In this document: piece after piece, positions 22,068-34,062 of the stretch | How the letters are laid out: every line of letters begins with the position of its first letter | Numbering within the stretch: the first letter of the stretch is position 1 | Assembly (NCBI GenBank): GCA_905221605.1 | Contig: CAJNDS010000542.1 | Span: 51,001-115,000 of the forward strand | DNA from: Symbiodinium natans | Taxonomy: Eukaryota > Sar > Dinophyceae > Suessiales > Symbiodiniaceae | Direction: 5' to 3' | DNA length: 64,000 nucleotides | Position numbers and translations under genes: made by a program | Notes under the pieces: model-generated | Seen by the model: only the letters and a program-made list of their open reading frames with translations | Told to the model about the DNA's origin: nothing | The model's database searches: none

Positions 22068-22246
22068 GGCTCAGTTAAGGGACCCAGCCTGCTTCTTCTG
22101 AAGCCTGGGGGGTGGTTCAGGGCTCCAGGGTTTGACTGTTTGGGGTTCAGGGCTCTCGGCTCAGTTAAGGGACCCAGCCTGCTTCTTCTGAAGCCTGAGA
22201 GCCCTGAACCCCAAACAGTCAAACCCTGAAGCCCTGAACCACCCCC
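22068..22246. repeat. Direct repeat plus 50-bp inverted repeat
   Basis: A 40-bp sequence starting GGCTCAGTTAAGGG occurs identically at 22,068-22,107 and 22,158-22,197. The second copy forms the loop between two nearly perfect 50-bp inverted arms (22,107-22,156 and 22,197-22,246). Confidence 0.95.
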
Positions 22247-22789
22247 TCAAACATCCCAGGTGTCCAAGCAGGGGAAGGACCCATCCGTCGGGGAACTGTG
22301 CCTTCTGAGTGCTTCGGTTTCTGCGGGGGATTGGCTTAGACGCCAGGCTTTTGTTTGTTTTGGGGCTTCAGGGCCCTCAACCCCGCAAGCCGAAAACCCG
22401 AACCCGAACAGAATTGAAAGGACGTGCCAAATCGCGAGCCATAGAAACCCTGACTCCCTAACTCAAACCGCACAAGTTCTAAAGCCTTGAAGGAAATCTG
22501 AACCCAACATCCCACACCCAAAGCCCTGTAAACCCTCAAGTGGGAACCTTCCATCCCAAACGAGGTGGTGTGATGTTGAACAAACTCAGGGTTCCGGGCT
22601 CACCAAGTAGTGGCGAAGAAAACTTGCTTAGTGAGGAGGGAATCTTCAGCCCGCCCACAACGTCAACACCAGGAACTAGTAAGTGTGGTGGAAAATAATT
22701 TCTGACGTTCTCCCCCACTTTCAAACTCCCCCACTCACAAACTCCCCGGCTGCTGCACCAACATTCATCCCGAGTGGTTGAGAAGCAGC

Positions 22790-22867
22790 CGGCAGAAAAG
22801 AGCGAGGACGAGCCGACGAACTTGATGTCGGTCACCTGCAACAACTTGGGCTGCTACTACAAGAAGG
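22790..22867 (+). CDS. TPR exon 1 (NNLGCYYKK)
   Basis: Acceptor GAGAAGCAG ends at 22,789. The exon reads a charged lead (PAEKSEDEPTNLMS) and VTCNNLGCYYKK, helix A of a tetratricopeptide repeat of the kinesin-light-chain/nephrocystin type ('NNLGxxYxxxG'). It ends AAGAAG before GCGTGC, which needs a GC donor; joined to the 23,198 exon it gives a complete repeat. GC donors are well known in dinoflagellates. Confidence 0.7.
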
Positions 22868-23197
22868 CGTGCGCATACTGCTTCTGAGTAGGGAACAAGG
22901 GAATGCGGCGCTTTTCATCGTGTACCTGGGTACCAAATTCCCTGCGACGACCTAGTTTGGAGTTGGTCAAAACCCTTTGAACTGCGGCCTCTCTCCCCAC
23001 TAGCTCACTAGCTCACCGACGGGAAGACCGTGCTCTTTGCGCCGGAGGCTGCTCAGAACCCAAACCTTACGATTACCCCCCAGCAGGAAATTGATCCCGA
23101 ACCCACTTGCTGTGATCAGTGATGGCAACCTAGGCTGTTTCTAGAGTATTCTAGAGCTTTTTGTTGAGGGGGTGTGGGGGCAGTGCTGATGTTCCAG

Positions 23198-23251
23198 GTC
23201 GGCAAGCTGCACGCTGCGCTCGGCTACCTGCGGAAAGCCCTCAAGATCGAG
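23198..23251 (+). CDS. TPR exon 2 (GKLHAALGYLRKALKIE)
   Basis: Acceptor TGTTCCAG ends at 23,197 and a GTGCCCCCCC donor follows. The exon reads VGKLHAALGYLRKALKIE, helix B of the repeat started at 22,790: conserved Gly, Ala-Leu, Tyr and 'KALxIE'. TPR domains are scaffolds for protein-protein contacts. Confidence 0.75.
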
Positions 23252-23472
23252 GTGCCCCCCCGCATGTCAGGAGCTTCATAAGAGCTGAGGAAGGATCTTC
23301 GGGGCTTTTGTGTTTAGGGAGGTCGTCACAAGCAGGTGGTTTAGGACACACACGCGGTTTGGGGTTTGACCAGCCTAGTTTAGGGTTTGAGATGTTAAAG
23401 GCGCTCGGCTGTCCCCGAAAGCTCACAAACAGTCCCCCCAAACACCTTCCTCCCCTTCGTTTGAACCAGAGG

Positions 23473-23519
23473 TTTCATTGCGGACGGACGACGTTACCGT
23501 GGCCGGGACCCACCTCAAT
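23473..23519 (+). CDS. TPR exon 3 (AGTHLN)
   Basis: The frame reads DDVTVAGTHLN and meets GTGCCCC at 23,520. It supplies the start of helix A of the second TPR ('ATTYLNxxAIL'). Confidence 0.55.
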
Positions 23520-23768
23520 GTGCCCCTTCGGCAGATGTTTCTGCAGTTTTTGGGTTGAGAGCTTGAAGATCAAGTCTCTCAGGGATTAAGCTCGAACACC
23601 GACACCCGCGAACCACAGGCTCAGAGTTTCGTGGCTCGGGGTGCTCAAGCATCTCAATGCTTGGTAGCTTGACTGATGTGAGGGGAACCATCATGGAATG
23701 CAATTCCTCTGCACATCGTCTCTCCTAGCTGTTCTGCAGATCCTTGGCCCACCATCCTGTTGTCAGAG

Positions 23769-23811
23769 GTGTGTGCGATCCTGTCGAAGCTCGACAAGCA
23801 CGACAAGGCCT
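23769..23811 (+). CDS. TPR exon 4 (VCAILSKLDKHDKA)
   Basis: After TTGTCAGAG the frame reads VCAILSKLDKHDKA, continuing helix A and the turn of the second TPR. The donor is not clear and may fall within GACAAGGCC. Confidence 0.7.
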
Positions 23812-23943
23812 CCGCAAGGGGGGATAATTTGGAGTTGAGGGCTTCAGCTCTAAGCCTGGAACCCCAAACCCTGAACCCTAAACCCCCCGAAAGGAAAGAA
23901 AGGGAAGCCCCCCACGAAAAACACGCTGCAGAGTCCTGCCAAG

Positions 23944-24010
23944 AAGGCCCTGCAGCACGCGCTCTGCGCTCTCGAGCTGATCCAAAGCCGCGTCGACGGC
24001 CTTGGGGACG
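23944..24010 (+). CDS. TPR exon 5 (KALQHALCALELI)
   Basis: The frame reads KALQHALCALELIQSRVDG, helix B of the second TPR. It is preceded by a CCCTAAA-like intron tail (about 23,860-23,885) and followed by poly-G and a TTTAGGG-like patch (24,040-24,070). Confidence 0.7.
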
Positions 24011-24491
24011 CCGCGTCCCAGGCGGGCTTGCAGAGGGGAAGGGGGGGGGGGCGGGTTACTGGGTTTAGGGTTTACGGTTTCGGGCTTCGAGATGAGGGTT
24101 TGGGGTCTTGTGTAGGTAATTGTGACTTTACTGAGTTATTTCCGTTCTTGGCCTGATGATGGTTGCTGTCACTATTTGCCTTTGTTTGTCGGGTTCTTAG
24201 GTGCCCTACTGTGGAAAGAAGGTCCCTAAGCCACGGCCCTGGAGGCGCTAGGTTAGGCCTTCTGGGATTTGTTGCAGCGTCGTTCTGACGGGCGAGTTTT
24301 CGGACTTGAGGTAGGTCTGGGTGAGAGCGCGGGAGAGTGCTGCCCCTTCTGTTGCTGTCTCTTGTTTCTGCCTTAAGTTCAAGGCTTTGGCTGGGAGATT
24401 TGGGTCTTGGCTGAGGCAAGGGCTTTCAGCCGGTTTTAGGATCTAAGGTTCGGGGTGTCAAGTAGCCGCTAAGTAGCCCCAAGCCCTGTGA

Positions 24492-24560
24492 GGACGAGTT
24501 TTCGGTCCTGGCCATCGCGTACCACAACGTGGCAGTGGAGCATGACTACCTCCGCCAGTT
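24492..24560 (+). CDS. TPR exon 6 (LAIAYHNVAVEHDYLRQ)
   Basis: The frame reads DEFSVLAIAYHNVAVEHDYL then RQ. 'AxAYHNxxVExxxL' is helix A of a third repeat of the same class. Confidence 0.7.
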
Positions 24561-24930
24561 GGCAGAGGCATCCAGAGAAATCCTAAGACCGAGCCCAGAT
24601 ATTTTAAGAACATTACCATCTAGCATTAATTTGCTCATCCCCATCATTCTTATTCTCGTTCTATACATGTAAGCAAAAAAAGGGAAGTACACATCACATG
24701 CATGTCGAGCTTTTACAGGCCTTCAGGCCGATTTTTCACCATCGTGAAGGAAAGCTGCTGCTGCGCTTTGCCCAACCCATTCGTGGCCCGCCACTACCAT
24801 CTTTAAGTCCCTTGACTGCGGAAAAATCCCAAACCCCTAATCCTAAACCTTATAAGCCCAAAACCCCTAAACCCTAAACTCAACTCCTTAAACTCCTGAA
24901 CCCACCCTTCCCCCCTCCCCCCCCCCCAAG

Positions 24931-25005
24931 TTTGGGAGGCCGCCGAGGCGTACCAGAAGGGCCACGCCGTGGCCAAGAAGTGCCTCGGGGAGCAGCACCC
25001 GCTGA
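24931..25005 (+). CDS. TPR exon 7 (WEAAEAYQKGHAVAKKCLG)
   Basis: A tract of C ending in AAG (24,903-24,930) is the 3' splice site. The exon reads WEAAEAYQKGHAVAKKCLG followed by EQHPLT, helix B of the third repeat with the usual 'LGxxHPxT' end. The next exon was not recognised. Confidence 0.75.
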   Translation, partial: FGRPPRRTRRATPWPRSASGSSTR

Positions 25006-26018
25006 CGCCGGGACGCCCCAGACGAAACTTCTCCGCACAACCCCCCTCCCCCACCCCCAGAACAAAAAAAGCAACCCGAAGCCCGAACCAGGAACCCTAG
25101 ACTACTAGACTACTCCACCGGGGTTTCGGGTTCAACCCAGGAGCCCAGCATCTTGAACCCTAAGCCAACATCCAGAATTTGAGACCTCCTTCCTGTGCCC
25201 CCCCAAATTCGGCGTTGACGAATGACGTGCCCATCAAGCTACAAGTCAGGCTCACTAAGCAGAGCCCCTGAGTGCTTGGGCCAGGCAGACCTTGGCCAAG
25301 AATGCCGATGTCGTCGGGCGCTTAGACCTCTGCCCCATGTAACGCTCAGTGGGCTAGGGACGAGATGGAGACTGCCAACGAGTGAGGGTCCAGGGTCCAG
25401 AAACACACACATTCAGTTGGTGGGCCTTCGCTTGTGCAGTCAAGGGCATGAAGTGCGGTTACTCAAGGGCTGGAGAGGTACTGGTACAGGATGAGAATGT
25501 TGGATCTTGGGGTGCTTGTACAGGATAGAATCTCTGTCTCATTATTACTCTCATGTGCACATGAAGTTACTAGTAGCAAGAAGTGATGATCAGAGCAGAA
25601 TGAGCCCGGTAGCACAGCCTTTGGCTCATTCCTTTCACCTTTGTCATTTCATCGTTTTAACCATCAATTTTTGGGATTTGCTCCCCAATATCAAATGAGT
25701 ACCTAGAAACCCTAGAAAGTACAGGAAAGGCGCCAACGAGGAAATTGCTTCGGGAGCTCTCTTCACGAGGAGAGTTGCAAAGCTGAATAAGAAAACGACC
25801 AACTATTGAGAGTTCTTGCGGGCCGTTCGCTTCGTTTCTGTCGCTCTCTCTTTCTCGCCCGCTCTTTTACTTCTTTATACTTAATTTGTCAGGTCACGAG
25901 CACTTGGATGAATTAGTTTTAGCGGGTTCTCGGGCGTCACGCGAACACCGACTACTATCACTATTGTAGATGCCCGAAGGTGTAATGACATAGGAAGCAG
26001 CAGCACAAAGCAGTTCCA

Positions 26019-26447
26019 AGAAGAAGAAGAAGAAGAAGAAGAAGAAGAAGAAGAAGAAGAAGAAGAAGAAGAAGAAGAAGAAGAAGAAGAAGAAGAAGAA
26101 GAAGAAGAAGAAGAAAAAGAAGAAGAAGAAGAAGAAGAAGAAGAAGAAGAAGAAGAAGAAGAAGAAGAAGAAGAAGAAGAAGAAGAAGAAGAAGAAGAAG
26201 AAGAAGAAGAAGAAGAAGAAGAAGAAGAAGAAGAAGAAGAAGAAGAAGAAGAAGAAGAAGAAGAAGAAGAAGAAGAAGAATAAGAAGAAGAAGAGAAGAA
26301 GAAGAAGAAGAAGAAGAAGAAGAAGAAGAAGAAGAAGAAGAAGAAGAAGAAGAAGAAGAAGAAGAAGAAGAAGAAGAAGAAGAAGAAGAAGAAGAAGAAG
26401 AAGAAGAAGAAGAAGAAGAAGAAGAAGAAGAAGAATAGAAGAAGAAC
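26019..26447. repeat. (GAA)n array, about 430 bp
   Basis: A nearly pure purine GAA repeat with only four or five interruptions. Such tracts can form triplex DNA. Long Ser/Leu frames on the other strand are artefacts. Confidence 0.98.
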
Positions 26448-29400
26448 AAGAACAAGTAAACTAGAACATGGTTCACGATTATAGACAAGTTAACGAGTTT
26501 CATTCTCGCTCTTTATTGTTCTTTCCTGGGATCTGATGTTAAGGAACATCTACGGGTTTAATATAACACCAATGGAGCTTACAACAGAAAGAGACGGTAT
26601 TTCTGCTTCATAAAAGTTCGCTCTAGTTCTTATGAAGCTTGGGTCGATGAATATGATTGTTGTTTTGAATTCTCGACGGGCCAGAGTGATTAACCAGATC
26701 TTGTAAGTTAAAGGAATCCTGTTCGCCCGGCTTACATGCATGATTATATAGTCTCAGCTTATGGTTTCTTGCCTAGCTTATTTATCATGTTTTCCTTTAG
26801 GGCTTTATCTTGCAAGAAGTTAATGTGAGGAAGTGAAATGCGTGCATTTCAATATGCTGCTTATCTTATCCCTCTGGAAGAGATTTCCCTGTCGCTCGTA
26901 TAACTGGTGGAATGTGTGAGTTAGAAGGCAAGTACAAAATATCAGGGTTTGGTTTCATGTGCCTTTTCCTTCAATCATAAGTGCAATGCATCTGGTGTTT
27001 TAGAGGAAGTTGGTGGACCACCGAAACGGAATGAATTCAATGACTTGGAAATTGCAAGGATACTAATACTAACAGACGTCCCTGAAAGCTTCTCCCGAAC
27101 TCTCCTTCATTCCTTTCAAATGCGTCCAGATTTCTATTGAGTTTTGGAGGTGCATTGGTTATTCGGAGACCGCTTAGTTTAGAAAAAGTCATGCCTAAAT
27201 GTCCGTGGTTTCGATTCTTTTTCAAAGGGCACTTGGTGATCACTGTCCCCAAGAGTTGGAAGGGTCAACAAGGACGTTGTATAGGACAAAGGTTAGGCTC
27301 GCCAGGTAAGTCCCCTAGCTTCATGAGCAAAGTCTTCTGACGCCACTTCGCAGATCTCGTGGAAGCAGGAAACGAGCGGAGACCCGAAATACCCCAACCT
27401 CAAGACTGCGAGTGCACGATGTGCTGAACTCTGAGCCCTCAACCGCAGCCTGCAAGATCCATTTACGGTCTAGGGTTTTTAGGGTTTTAGAGGGCTGCTG
27501 TTGCAGTAGTGTGGTCGTGCAGAGGCTTCTTTTTTGGCGAAGGGTTCGCTGGAATCGCGTGCTGCAGGCGTTGCAGAAGTCTCAGAAAGCTGCAGCCGCT
27601 GCAAGCGCAGGGGTGGGTGCCTCAGGAGCCTCAAACGCCCTCGAGATTCAGCCCAACAGTCCCCCAACATTTTGGTGCCTCCTTTGATTGTCGCCCCCCA
27701 AGCCTTACCAGAAACCCTAGAAGCCCTAGACGCGCCAAACCCTCAAAAGCCTTCAAACGCCTCAATAGCCTCGCCTTTGAAGCCTCGAGGCCGACGACCG
27801 CCGGCGCGACGGCACCGGCGAGGAGAGAGGGGGGAAGGTTGTGGGCGGGGGGGATGGGTGTTGGGGCGGGTGTGGGTGGGGGTTTTGGGTTTAGGGTTGG
27901 GGGGGGGGGGTGGGGGGGGGGGGGGGGGGGGGGGGAGGGGGTGGGGGTGTGACTGAAGGGTTTAGGGCTTTGAGGGTTTAGGGCCTAGGTCTCGCTGAGC
28001 GCTTGGGCTCAGTTCATGGGGTTCGGGTTTCGGGTTTTAAGGTCCCTCCTCTCCCCTCTGATTCATGGTCTGCGGTTCATGGTGGGTTTGAGGCTTAGGT
28101 TTAGGGTTTTCACTTTGCCTCTCCGCCCCCCCGGCTCGGCGTAGGGTTGGGGTTTATGAGTCCCCCCCTTGGTTCCTGTTTGGGGTTTTGGGTTTGGGGT
28201 TTTCCCCCCCCCGCCGCCCTCGTGGCTCATGGTCTGTGGTTGATGGTGGGTTCGGGGCGTGAGGTTTTTTTGTAGGGCTGAGGGTTTTCACTTTGCCCCC
28301 CCCCCCCCCCCGAGGGTTAACGGCGGGTTTAGGGTTTAGGGGCTCCGCTCCCCCTCTCCGCTCGTAGTTCATAGCCCGGAACGTCTACTACCAATCCTTC
28401 AGGCTGCCACCCAGCCCTCTCCTCCCAAAGCTCGGCACATGCCAATCCCAATTCTCGCAAGGCTGGCCGGGGACGAAAAACCTCCTCCTCATCCCAGGCC
28501 CCAGGGCTTCATGGTGTCGGGTCTTGCAGGTGCGCAGTTTGCTTGGGGCCCCCGGGTTGCGGAAGGTGTTTCTGCACATGTCGTCATGTCGTCGTGTCGT
28601 CGTGCTTGGGGCCACTGCGCCCGAGACTGGTATCTTTGTCGGCAGTTCCCAGCTCCTTCAGCTCAGCAGGCAAATGCGCTTCCCGAGATTCGGTCGAAGG
28701 ACTGGGATGTCCCGGCAATGATACAGAGGCGCAGGTCAGATCGCTAGCTAAGCTGTGCACACCTCACGTTCCCTACCAGCCTTCAAAGCCCTCACGCACC
28801 CAAAATCATCATTACCGGCCCAGCACCTCGAACCCACCAGAGGCAGCCAAGAACGAGAAGAAAGCACCCGAGATGCCCCACGGAAAATGCCTCACTGGGG
28901 TTGGAGGTTCGGTGTGACCAAAGTCTGCGCCCAGGGATGAAGGTCCTCACTGTGTTTACCACGTGGTGCTGTGCCATGGATTTTGCTTGCAATGTTAGCT
29001 GTAACCTCTAATGCACGAATGCGTTGCCGAGGGAGTGCGTGAAGATCCCGCGCACAGTCCATGAGCTTGCTGGACCTAACACTGGCCAGGGGTTGGGGGT
29101 TCCTGGGTTACTCTTGAATCCCTCAGCCTTCAGCCCCAGTGCTTGCCCAAACCGCGAAGAACTCCTCCGCCTCCAGGACTCATCCATCCACGAGGGAGGG
29201 GAGGAGGAGGCTCCAAAGAGTTGGCTTGGGGGTCATGCCTAGGAGGTTCCGTACACTTGCAGTGGGGTGATGAGTACGTGGCCAGGGACTATAGAGCACT
29301 TGGGACCCCAGAGGCTGCGTGGCTTGGGAGGTGCCCCTTGAGATTTTGGGGGTGGGGTTTCCTGCCAAGCGGCCCCCTTTTCACATTGTCTTGTCCGGCC

Positions 29401-29566
29401 TTTAGCCTTTTTGTCTCCGAGCCTTGAACCTAAACACCTCGAAGACCCTACCTACACCCTAAACCCTCTACATCCTGTGAACCCTTTGAGCCATTGAACC
29501 TGAAACCCCACAAGCCCCCCAAGAAAAAAACCCATGAACCCAATTTAACCCTCTAACTCCTGCAAA

Positions 29567-29698
29567 CCCTAAACCCTAAACCCTAAACCCTAAACCCTAA
29601 ACCCTAAACCCTAAACCCTAAACCCTAAACCCTAAACCCTAAACCCTAAACCCCAAACCCTAAACCCTAAACCCTAAACCCTAATTAAACCCTAAGCC
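29567..29698. repeat. CCCTAAA array
   Basis: About 17 copies of the telomere-type heptamer, ending 35 bp before the exon-like island at 29,729. Confidence 0.97.
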
Positions 29699-29728
29699 TG
29701 ATACACCCCCCACCCTCTCGGCTGTAGG

Positions 29729-29786
29729 CGCTGAGTCGACAGCAGAGCATGGGGGGCTGGCAGCCGTCGCAGGGAGGAGCGCGCAG
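29729..29786 (+). CDS. Candidate exon between CCCTAAA and TTTAGGG arrays
   Basis: Acceptor CTCGGCTGTAG ends at 29,728. The island reads ALSRQQSMGGWQPSQGGARR and is directly followed by TTTAGGG repeats to about 29,846. The family is not recognised. Confidence 0.4.
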
Positions 29787-30145
29787 GGTTTAGGGTTTTA
29801 GGGTTTAGGGTTTGGGGTTTTAGGGTTTAGGGTTTAGGGCTTTTCGGTTTACGGCGGCCACGCTCTGAAAGCTCCAATGGCCCTGAGCCGACAACCTGGA
29901 AGCACAAGCTTACTGTGACAGCCAGGCTGTTATTGCAGGAGAACTCACGTGATCATGTCACGAAAGCTAGCCTCCGTGGCTAGCTGAGTTCCTTGCCAAC
30001 CGAAAGGTTGCATCTAGGGGTGTGGGGAAGGGCCCCCTTCCAGGTGGAAGCACAAACGTACACGTGGCGGACAGAGCTCCAATGGCTGTAGATGACACTC
30101 GCGCGGCCTCTCGCTGTTTCGGGTTTACTCGGCCATTATCATCTT

Positions 30146-30152
30146 CAGCATG

Positions 30153-30200
<48 letters not shown>
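30146..30200. repeat. (CAT)n microsatellite
   Basis: About 18 copies of ATC/CAT. Confidence 0.97.
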
Positions 30201-30202
<2 letters not shown>

Positions 30203-31207
30203 TGTCGCTGTTGTTGCTGTGATTGTCACTGATATCCCAAGGCTTTTCTTCATATAAGTATTGACATGGCCATGATTATGATTGAGATTCAGATCATCAG
30301 ATATCTTGTCACGATGATTACGGCCATCGTTATCATCACCGCGGAATGTTTCAGGAAACTATGATCATGGTTCGTTGGTCGAGCGTTTTGGTGTTAGGGT
30401 TTAGGGTTGAGAAGTTTTGCCCTGCGGTTTCGGGAGCTTGGCTGTTTGGGAGTATCTCTTTGGGGCGGTCCGGGGCCCACGTGTCTTCACAGCGCGTCTT
30501 CCTGTGGGAGGGGGTTGGCTCTTCTTGAAACTCGCGAAAAAAGTGATCCGGTTCCTGGGGAACACGAAGCAAGAAGAAAACCACACCAGGTCGTCATCCT
30601 GCCTTCGAAGCGCCACAACCTTGAAAACCCGATACGGGCCCAAAACCCCGGAGCTAGCACCGCGTCAGGGGCAGGGTCTCCCAAAGCGAAATCAGTCTCA
30701 AACGCCCTTGAACCGAAACCCACCAGACAGGCAGATAGCAAAAGCAAAGTCTTCCCGCTTCCCGGCGACCCCCGAAGCCTTTAAGCCCTAAAGTCTTGAA
30801 ATCCCCCAAATCTATGGACCTTGATTCCTAAACCTGAAGTCCTGAGCTTCCTAAACCCTAAGCTCAATTTTTCTGCAAGGACCTACTCAGCGCACGCCCG
30901 GGCTGTCCCTCCCTCCGTTGGTCTACGCCACGCCGCTGGGAGCCGAAGAAAATTTCTGCGGGACTACAGCCACATGCGAGGCCCAGGCTCCCAATCCTGC
31001 AGCCGAAACGCTGAGCCCCGAAAATCTGCACCCGAGAAGTTGTTTAATCCCGAACAAGAACACAATGCATCCAAAGCAGAAATCTTTGGGACTTCATTTC
31101 AAGCCAACACGCCTGGTGGCCAAAGTCGAAGCAGGCAACGCCGCCCGAAGAGAAAGCCCTGATGCCTGTCCGAGCCCTTTGGGCTTCGAGCTTTGCCTTC
31201 CCGAACC

Positions 31208-31332
31208 CGCCATAAACTCCCATAAGCTCCCTTAAACTCCCATAAGCTCCCATAAACTCCCATAAACTCCCATAAACTCCCATAAACTCCCATAAACTCC
31301 CATAAGCTCCCATAAGCTCCCATAAGCTCCCT
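31208..31332. repeat. Decamer tandem array (CATAAACTCC / CATAAGCTCC)
   Basis: About 12 head-to-tail 10-bp units mixing two versions. One - strand frame gives YGSLWEF-type repeats, judged artefactual. Confidence 0.95.
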
Positions 31333-31614
31333 GAAGCCCTTCGAGCCGAGTCGCTTTCCCGAGGCAGGCCTCGGCGGGCAGCCTCACTTCCAGCGTGCAT
31401 GGGCTCAGCCAGCAGGCCCAACACAGGGATCCTGGGGGCACAGCTCGAGAATCTACGACGAGAGGGGTCGGATTAGTTACTAGTCCCTTCAGGGTCCCCT
31501 GTTATAAGTATGCTGTTATACTTTAAGAGAGCCCCGAAAACCCTATTTTTTAAGTAATTCAGGCCCCCCATTTTCCAGTGGTGGCGCGAGGCCGTCAAAG
31601 CTGCAGCCCTTATA

Positions 31615-32229
31615 AAACCCTAAACCCTAAACCCTAAACCCTAAACCCTAAACCCTAAACCCTAAACCCCTAAACCCTAAACCCTAAACCCTAAACCCTA
31701 AACCCTAAACCCTAAACCCTAAACCCTAAACCCTAAACCCTAAACCCTAAACCCTAAACCCTAAAACCTAAAAACCTAAACCCTAAACCCTAAACCCTAA
31801 ACCCTAAACCCTAAACCCTAAACCCTAAACCCCTAAACCCTAAACCCTAAACCCAAAACCCTAAACCAAACCTAAACCCTAAACCTAAACCCTAAACCCA
31901 AACCCAAACCCCAAACCCCAAACCCCTAACCCCTAAACCCTAAAAACCCCTAAACCCCCCTAAACCCTAAACCCTAAACCCCTAAAACCTAAACCCCTAA
32001 ACCCCTAAACCCTAACCCCTAAAACCCCTAAACCCCTAAACCCCTAAACCCCAAACCCTAAACCCCTAAACCCCTAAACCCTAAACCCTAAACCCTAAAC
32101 CCTAAACCCTAAACCCTAAACCCTAAACCTAACCCTAAACCCTAAACCCTAAACCCTAAACCCTAAACCCTAAACCCTAAACCCTAAACCCTAAACCCTA
32201 AACCCTAAACCCTAAACCCTAAACCCTAA
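31615..32229. repeat. Long CCCTAAA array, about 615 bp
   Basis: Mostly perfect heptamers, with a degenerate centre (about 31,855-32,085) rich in CCCCTAAA octamers and deletions. The largest interstitial telomere-type block in the window. Confidence 0.98.
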
Positions 32230-32335
32230 TCTGATTTGTTTCCTGCGTGCCCCCCGCTTCGTCTCCACGTGCCCAAATCCTTTCCCCGCACCATGGCCAG
32301 GCCGACAGCTCCGCACATGAGGTCCGGAAACCATG

Positions 32336-32384
32336 GTTTAGGGTTTAGGGTTTGGGGTTTAGGGTTTAGGGTTTAGGGTTTTAG
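32336..32384. repeat. TTTAGGG array
   Basis: Six to seven heptamers in the opposite orientation to the array ending at 32,229. The roughly 100 bp between them holds an acceptor-like CCATGGCCAG at 32,299 and is probably a small exon. Confidence 0.95.
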
Positions 32385-33383
32385 TTGAAGTTTTGGGAAG
32401 CTTTGAAAGTCAGGAAGTTCAAAAAATGCCAAGCAAGGCTTGTATAGAGAGGTCCAGGACAAGTCAACCCTCAGAAGTTGCCGCCGAGTACTGAGTATTG
32501 CTTAGTTTCTACCTCAAACGCACTTGAGGCATCAGAGTATATGTCCTTTGTGCGGAAGACCATTTCGGATGATCAGTGAAAGTTGCGCCTGACGGGGTGT
32601 CTCAAAAAGCCCCGGCAAGGGGAACCACCACCCATGCCTATGCACAAACAGGGTTCGCCTTGGCAGCAAGACTGAATGAACCGCAGGATCAGCTGCACAA
32701 GGCCTGAAGCGCTTCATGTAGGCCCACATCCCCCTGAGAACTAACGGCTTGAAGAAGGACCTCACCAGAAAACACTCGAGTTCCCCCTCCCTCCCCCGAG
32801 CCCGGCCCAGACCCCCAAAGGAAGCTTCCGCCCTCGGAGGAGCGTGGAAATCCGTCCTTTGTGGAAAGCTTGGGCCCTGGCGCCGGGAACTGAGCAGAGG
32901 GAGAGGGTGTAAGAGTTTAGTTGTTGTAAGGCCTTTGTTAGCAAAGGTGTTTTTTTTGAAGTTCCGGATGTCGAAGATGACGGGAACGAGGGAAATTCGT
33001 TAAAAGCGTGCAGAGAATCCACGCACGAAGTTTGAGGCTTCATCCGCTTGTGATGAGGGGTGCCTTGAAACCGAAGTCCCGGGGGCCTGACAGGTACGTG
33101 CTAACCGGCCATCCAGCCCGCCGCCGCTGGTCATGGAGGCTCCGATGTTTGCGATGTTTGCCGGGCTTCCGGTTTGTGTAGGATTGTGGAGAGATTCGGT
33201 GGAGCCCATACCTCTCCATAAAAGACACCCTAAAACCATGAGAAGTCAATCCGAAGCTGCAGACTAAGCCGTCCCAATATCGCACTTAAGGCCGGGGCCT
33301 TTCAAAATAAGCTTTCCGCTGGAGCCCAGGCTGATGTGCCTCCACCGCCAGACCGACCACCTGATACAGGCATGGGCCCTTGT

Positions 33384-33414
33384 TTAGGGTTTAGGGTTTA
33401 GGGTTTAGGGTTTG
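33384..33414. repeat. TTTAGGG array
   Basis: Four heptamers directly after an exon-like island (about 33,325-33,380, frame LMCLHRQTDHLIQAW). Confidence 0.9.
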
Positions 33415-33986
33415 GATCCTGAGTTGTATTGCTGATATGAGGCGGCTTCCCCTGGCTCGAGCCGATTTGATGTGCAAGAATCGGTGCCCATCGGTGCTCA
33501 ACCGATCCTTCGAACTCTAAATACCCTCAACCCTAAACCTTTCTAGCAAGGCACTCTCCTGACGGGCTCGGGAACCAAACTCCGTCTGAAATGCGACCGC
33601 AGGATCCTGGGCTCCCTCATTACCAGCCCTAAACCCGAACCCTATAAAGCCCTATAAACCCCATCAAGCCCCATAAAACCCCATTAAACTCTGTAAAGCC
33701 CCATAAAATCGCATAAAACCCTCTACAACCCGATCAACCCTCTAAAGCCCCCTGAAACCCTCTAAAAACCCTTTTCAGCCTGCGGACGTGTTGCAGGCAG
33801 ACCTCCTCGTTCTCCGAGCGCCGGGGGCCGAGCGTTCCGCCGATCCTGACACCGATGGAGTTTAGGAGTTTAGGAGTTTAGGGGCTTGGGGGTTTAGGAT
33901 AGGGATTTGAGGGTTTAGGGTTTAGGGTGAGCATTTTGTGAGGGTTTCGATGTTTAATTCGGAGGGTGGGTAGTTTGGGCGTGCCC

Positions 33987-34062
33987 CAAGCCCTAAGCCC
34001 TAGGCCCTAAGCCCTAAGCCCTAAACCCTAAACCCCAAACCCTAAACCCTAAACCCTAAGCC
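33987..34062. repeat. CCCTAAG/CCCTAAA array
   Basis: About ten heptamers ending in CCGCAG at 34,068, which looks like the acceptor of a small exon (34,069-34,137, frame ETPPFRDRAEAASQDKMRL). Confidence 0.9.

Larger units (their letters stand above)
25006..29732. other. Repeat-rich stretch with unresolved exons
   Basis: Contains the GAA array listed separately and an AT-richer patch at 26.4-27.3 kb. A TTTAGGG-like patch lies at about 27,466-27,490, a poly-G region at 27,840-27,960, and alternating G-rich and C-rich tracts at 28.0-28.35 kb. Candidate exon islands at 27,350-27,460, 28,375-28,440, 28,625-28,735 and 29,265-29,325 sit between such tracts, but none shows a recognisable motif. Confidence 0.35.

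Noticed and set aside
25961-26503. 180-residue Ser/Leu frame on the - strand
   Set aside because: It is the GAA repeat read in frame; not a gene.
29930-30020. Hammerhead ribozyme
   Set aside because: The hairpins and a GAAA are present, but the CTGANGA core is not.
31044-31441. YGSLWEFMG-type repeat protein on the - strand
   Set aside because: Derived from the decamer array; no evidence outside it.
31615-32229. A true chromosome end
   Set aside because: Telomere-type arrays occur in both orientations throughout, flanked by exons, so they are internal.
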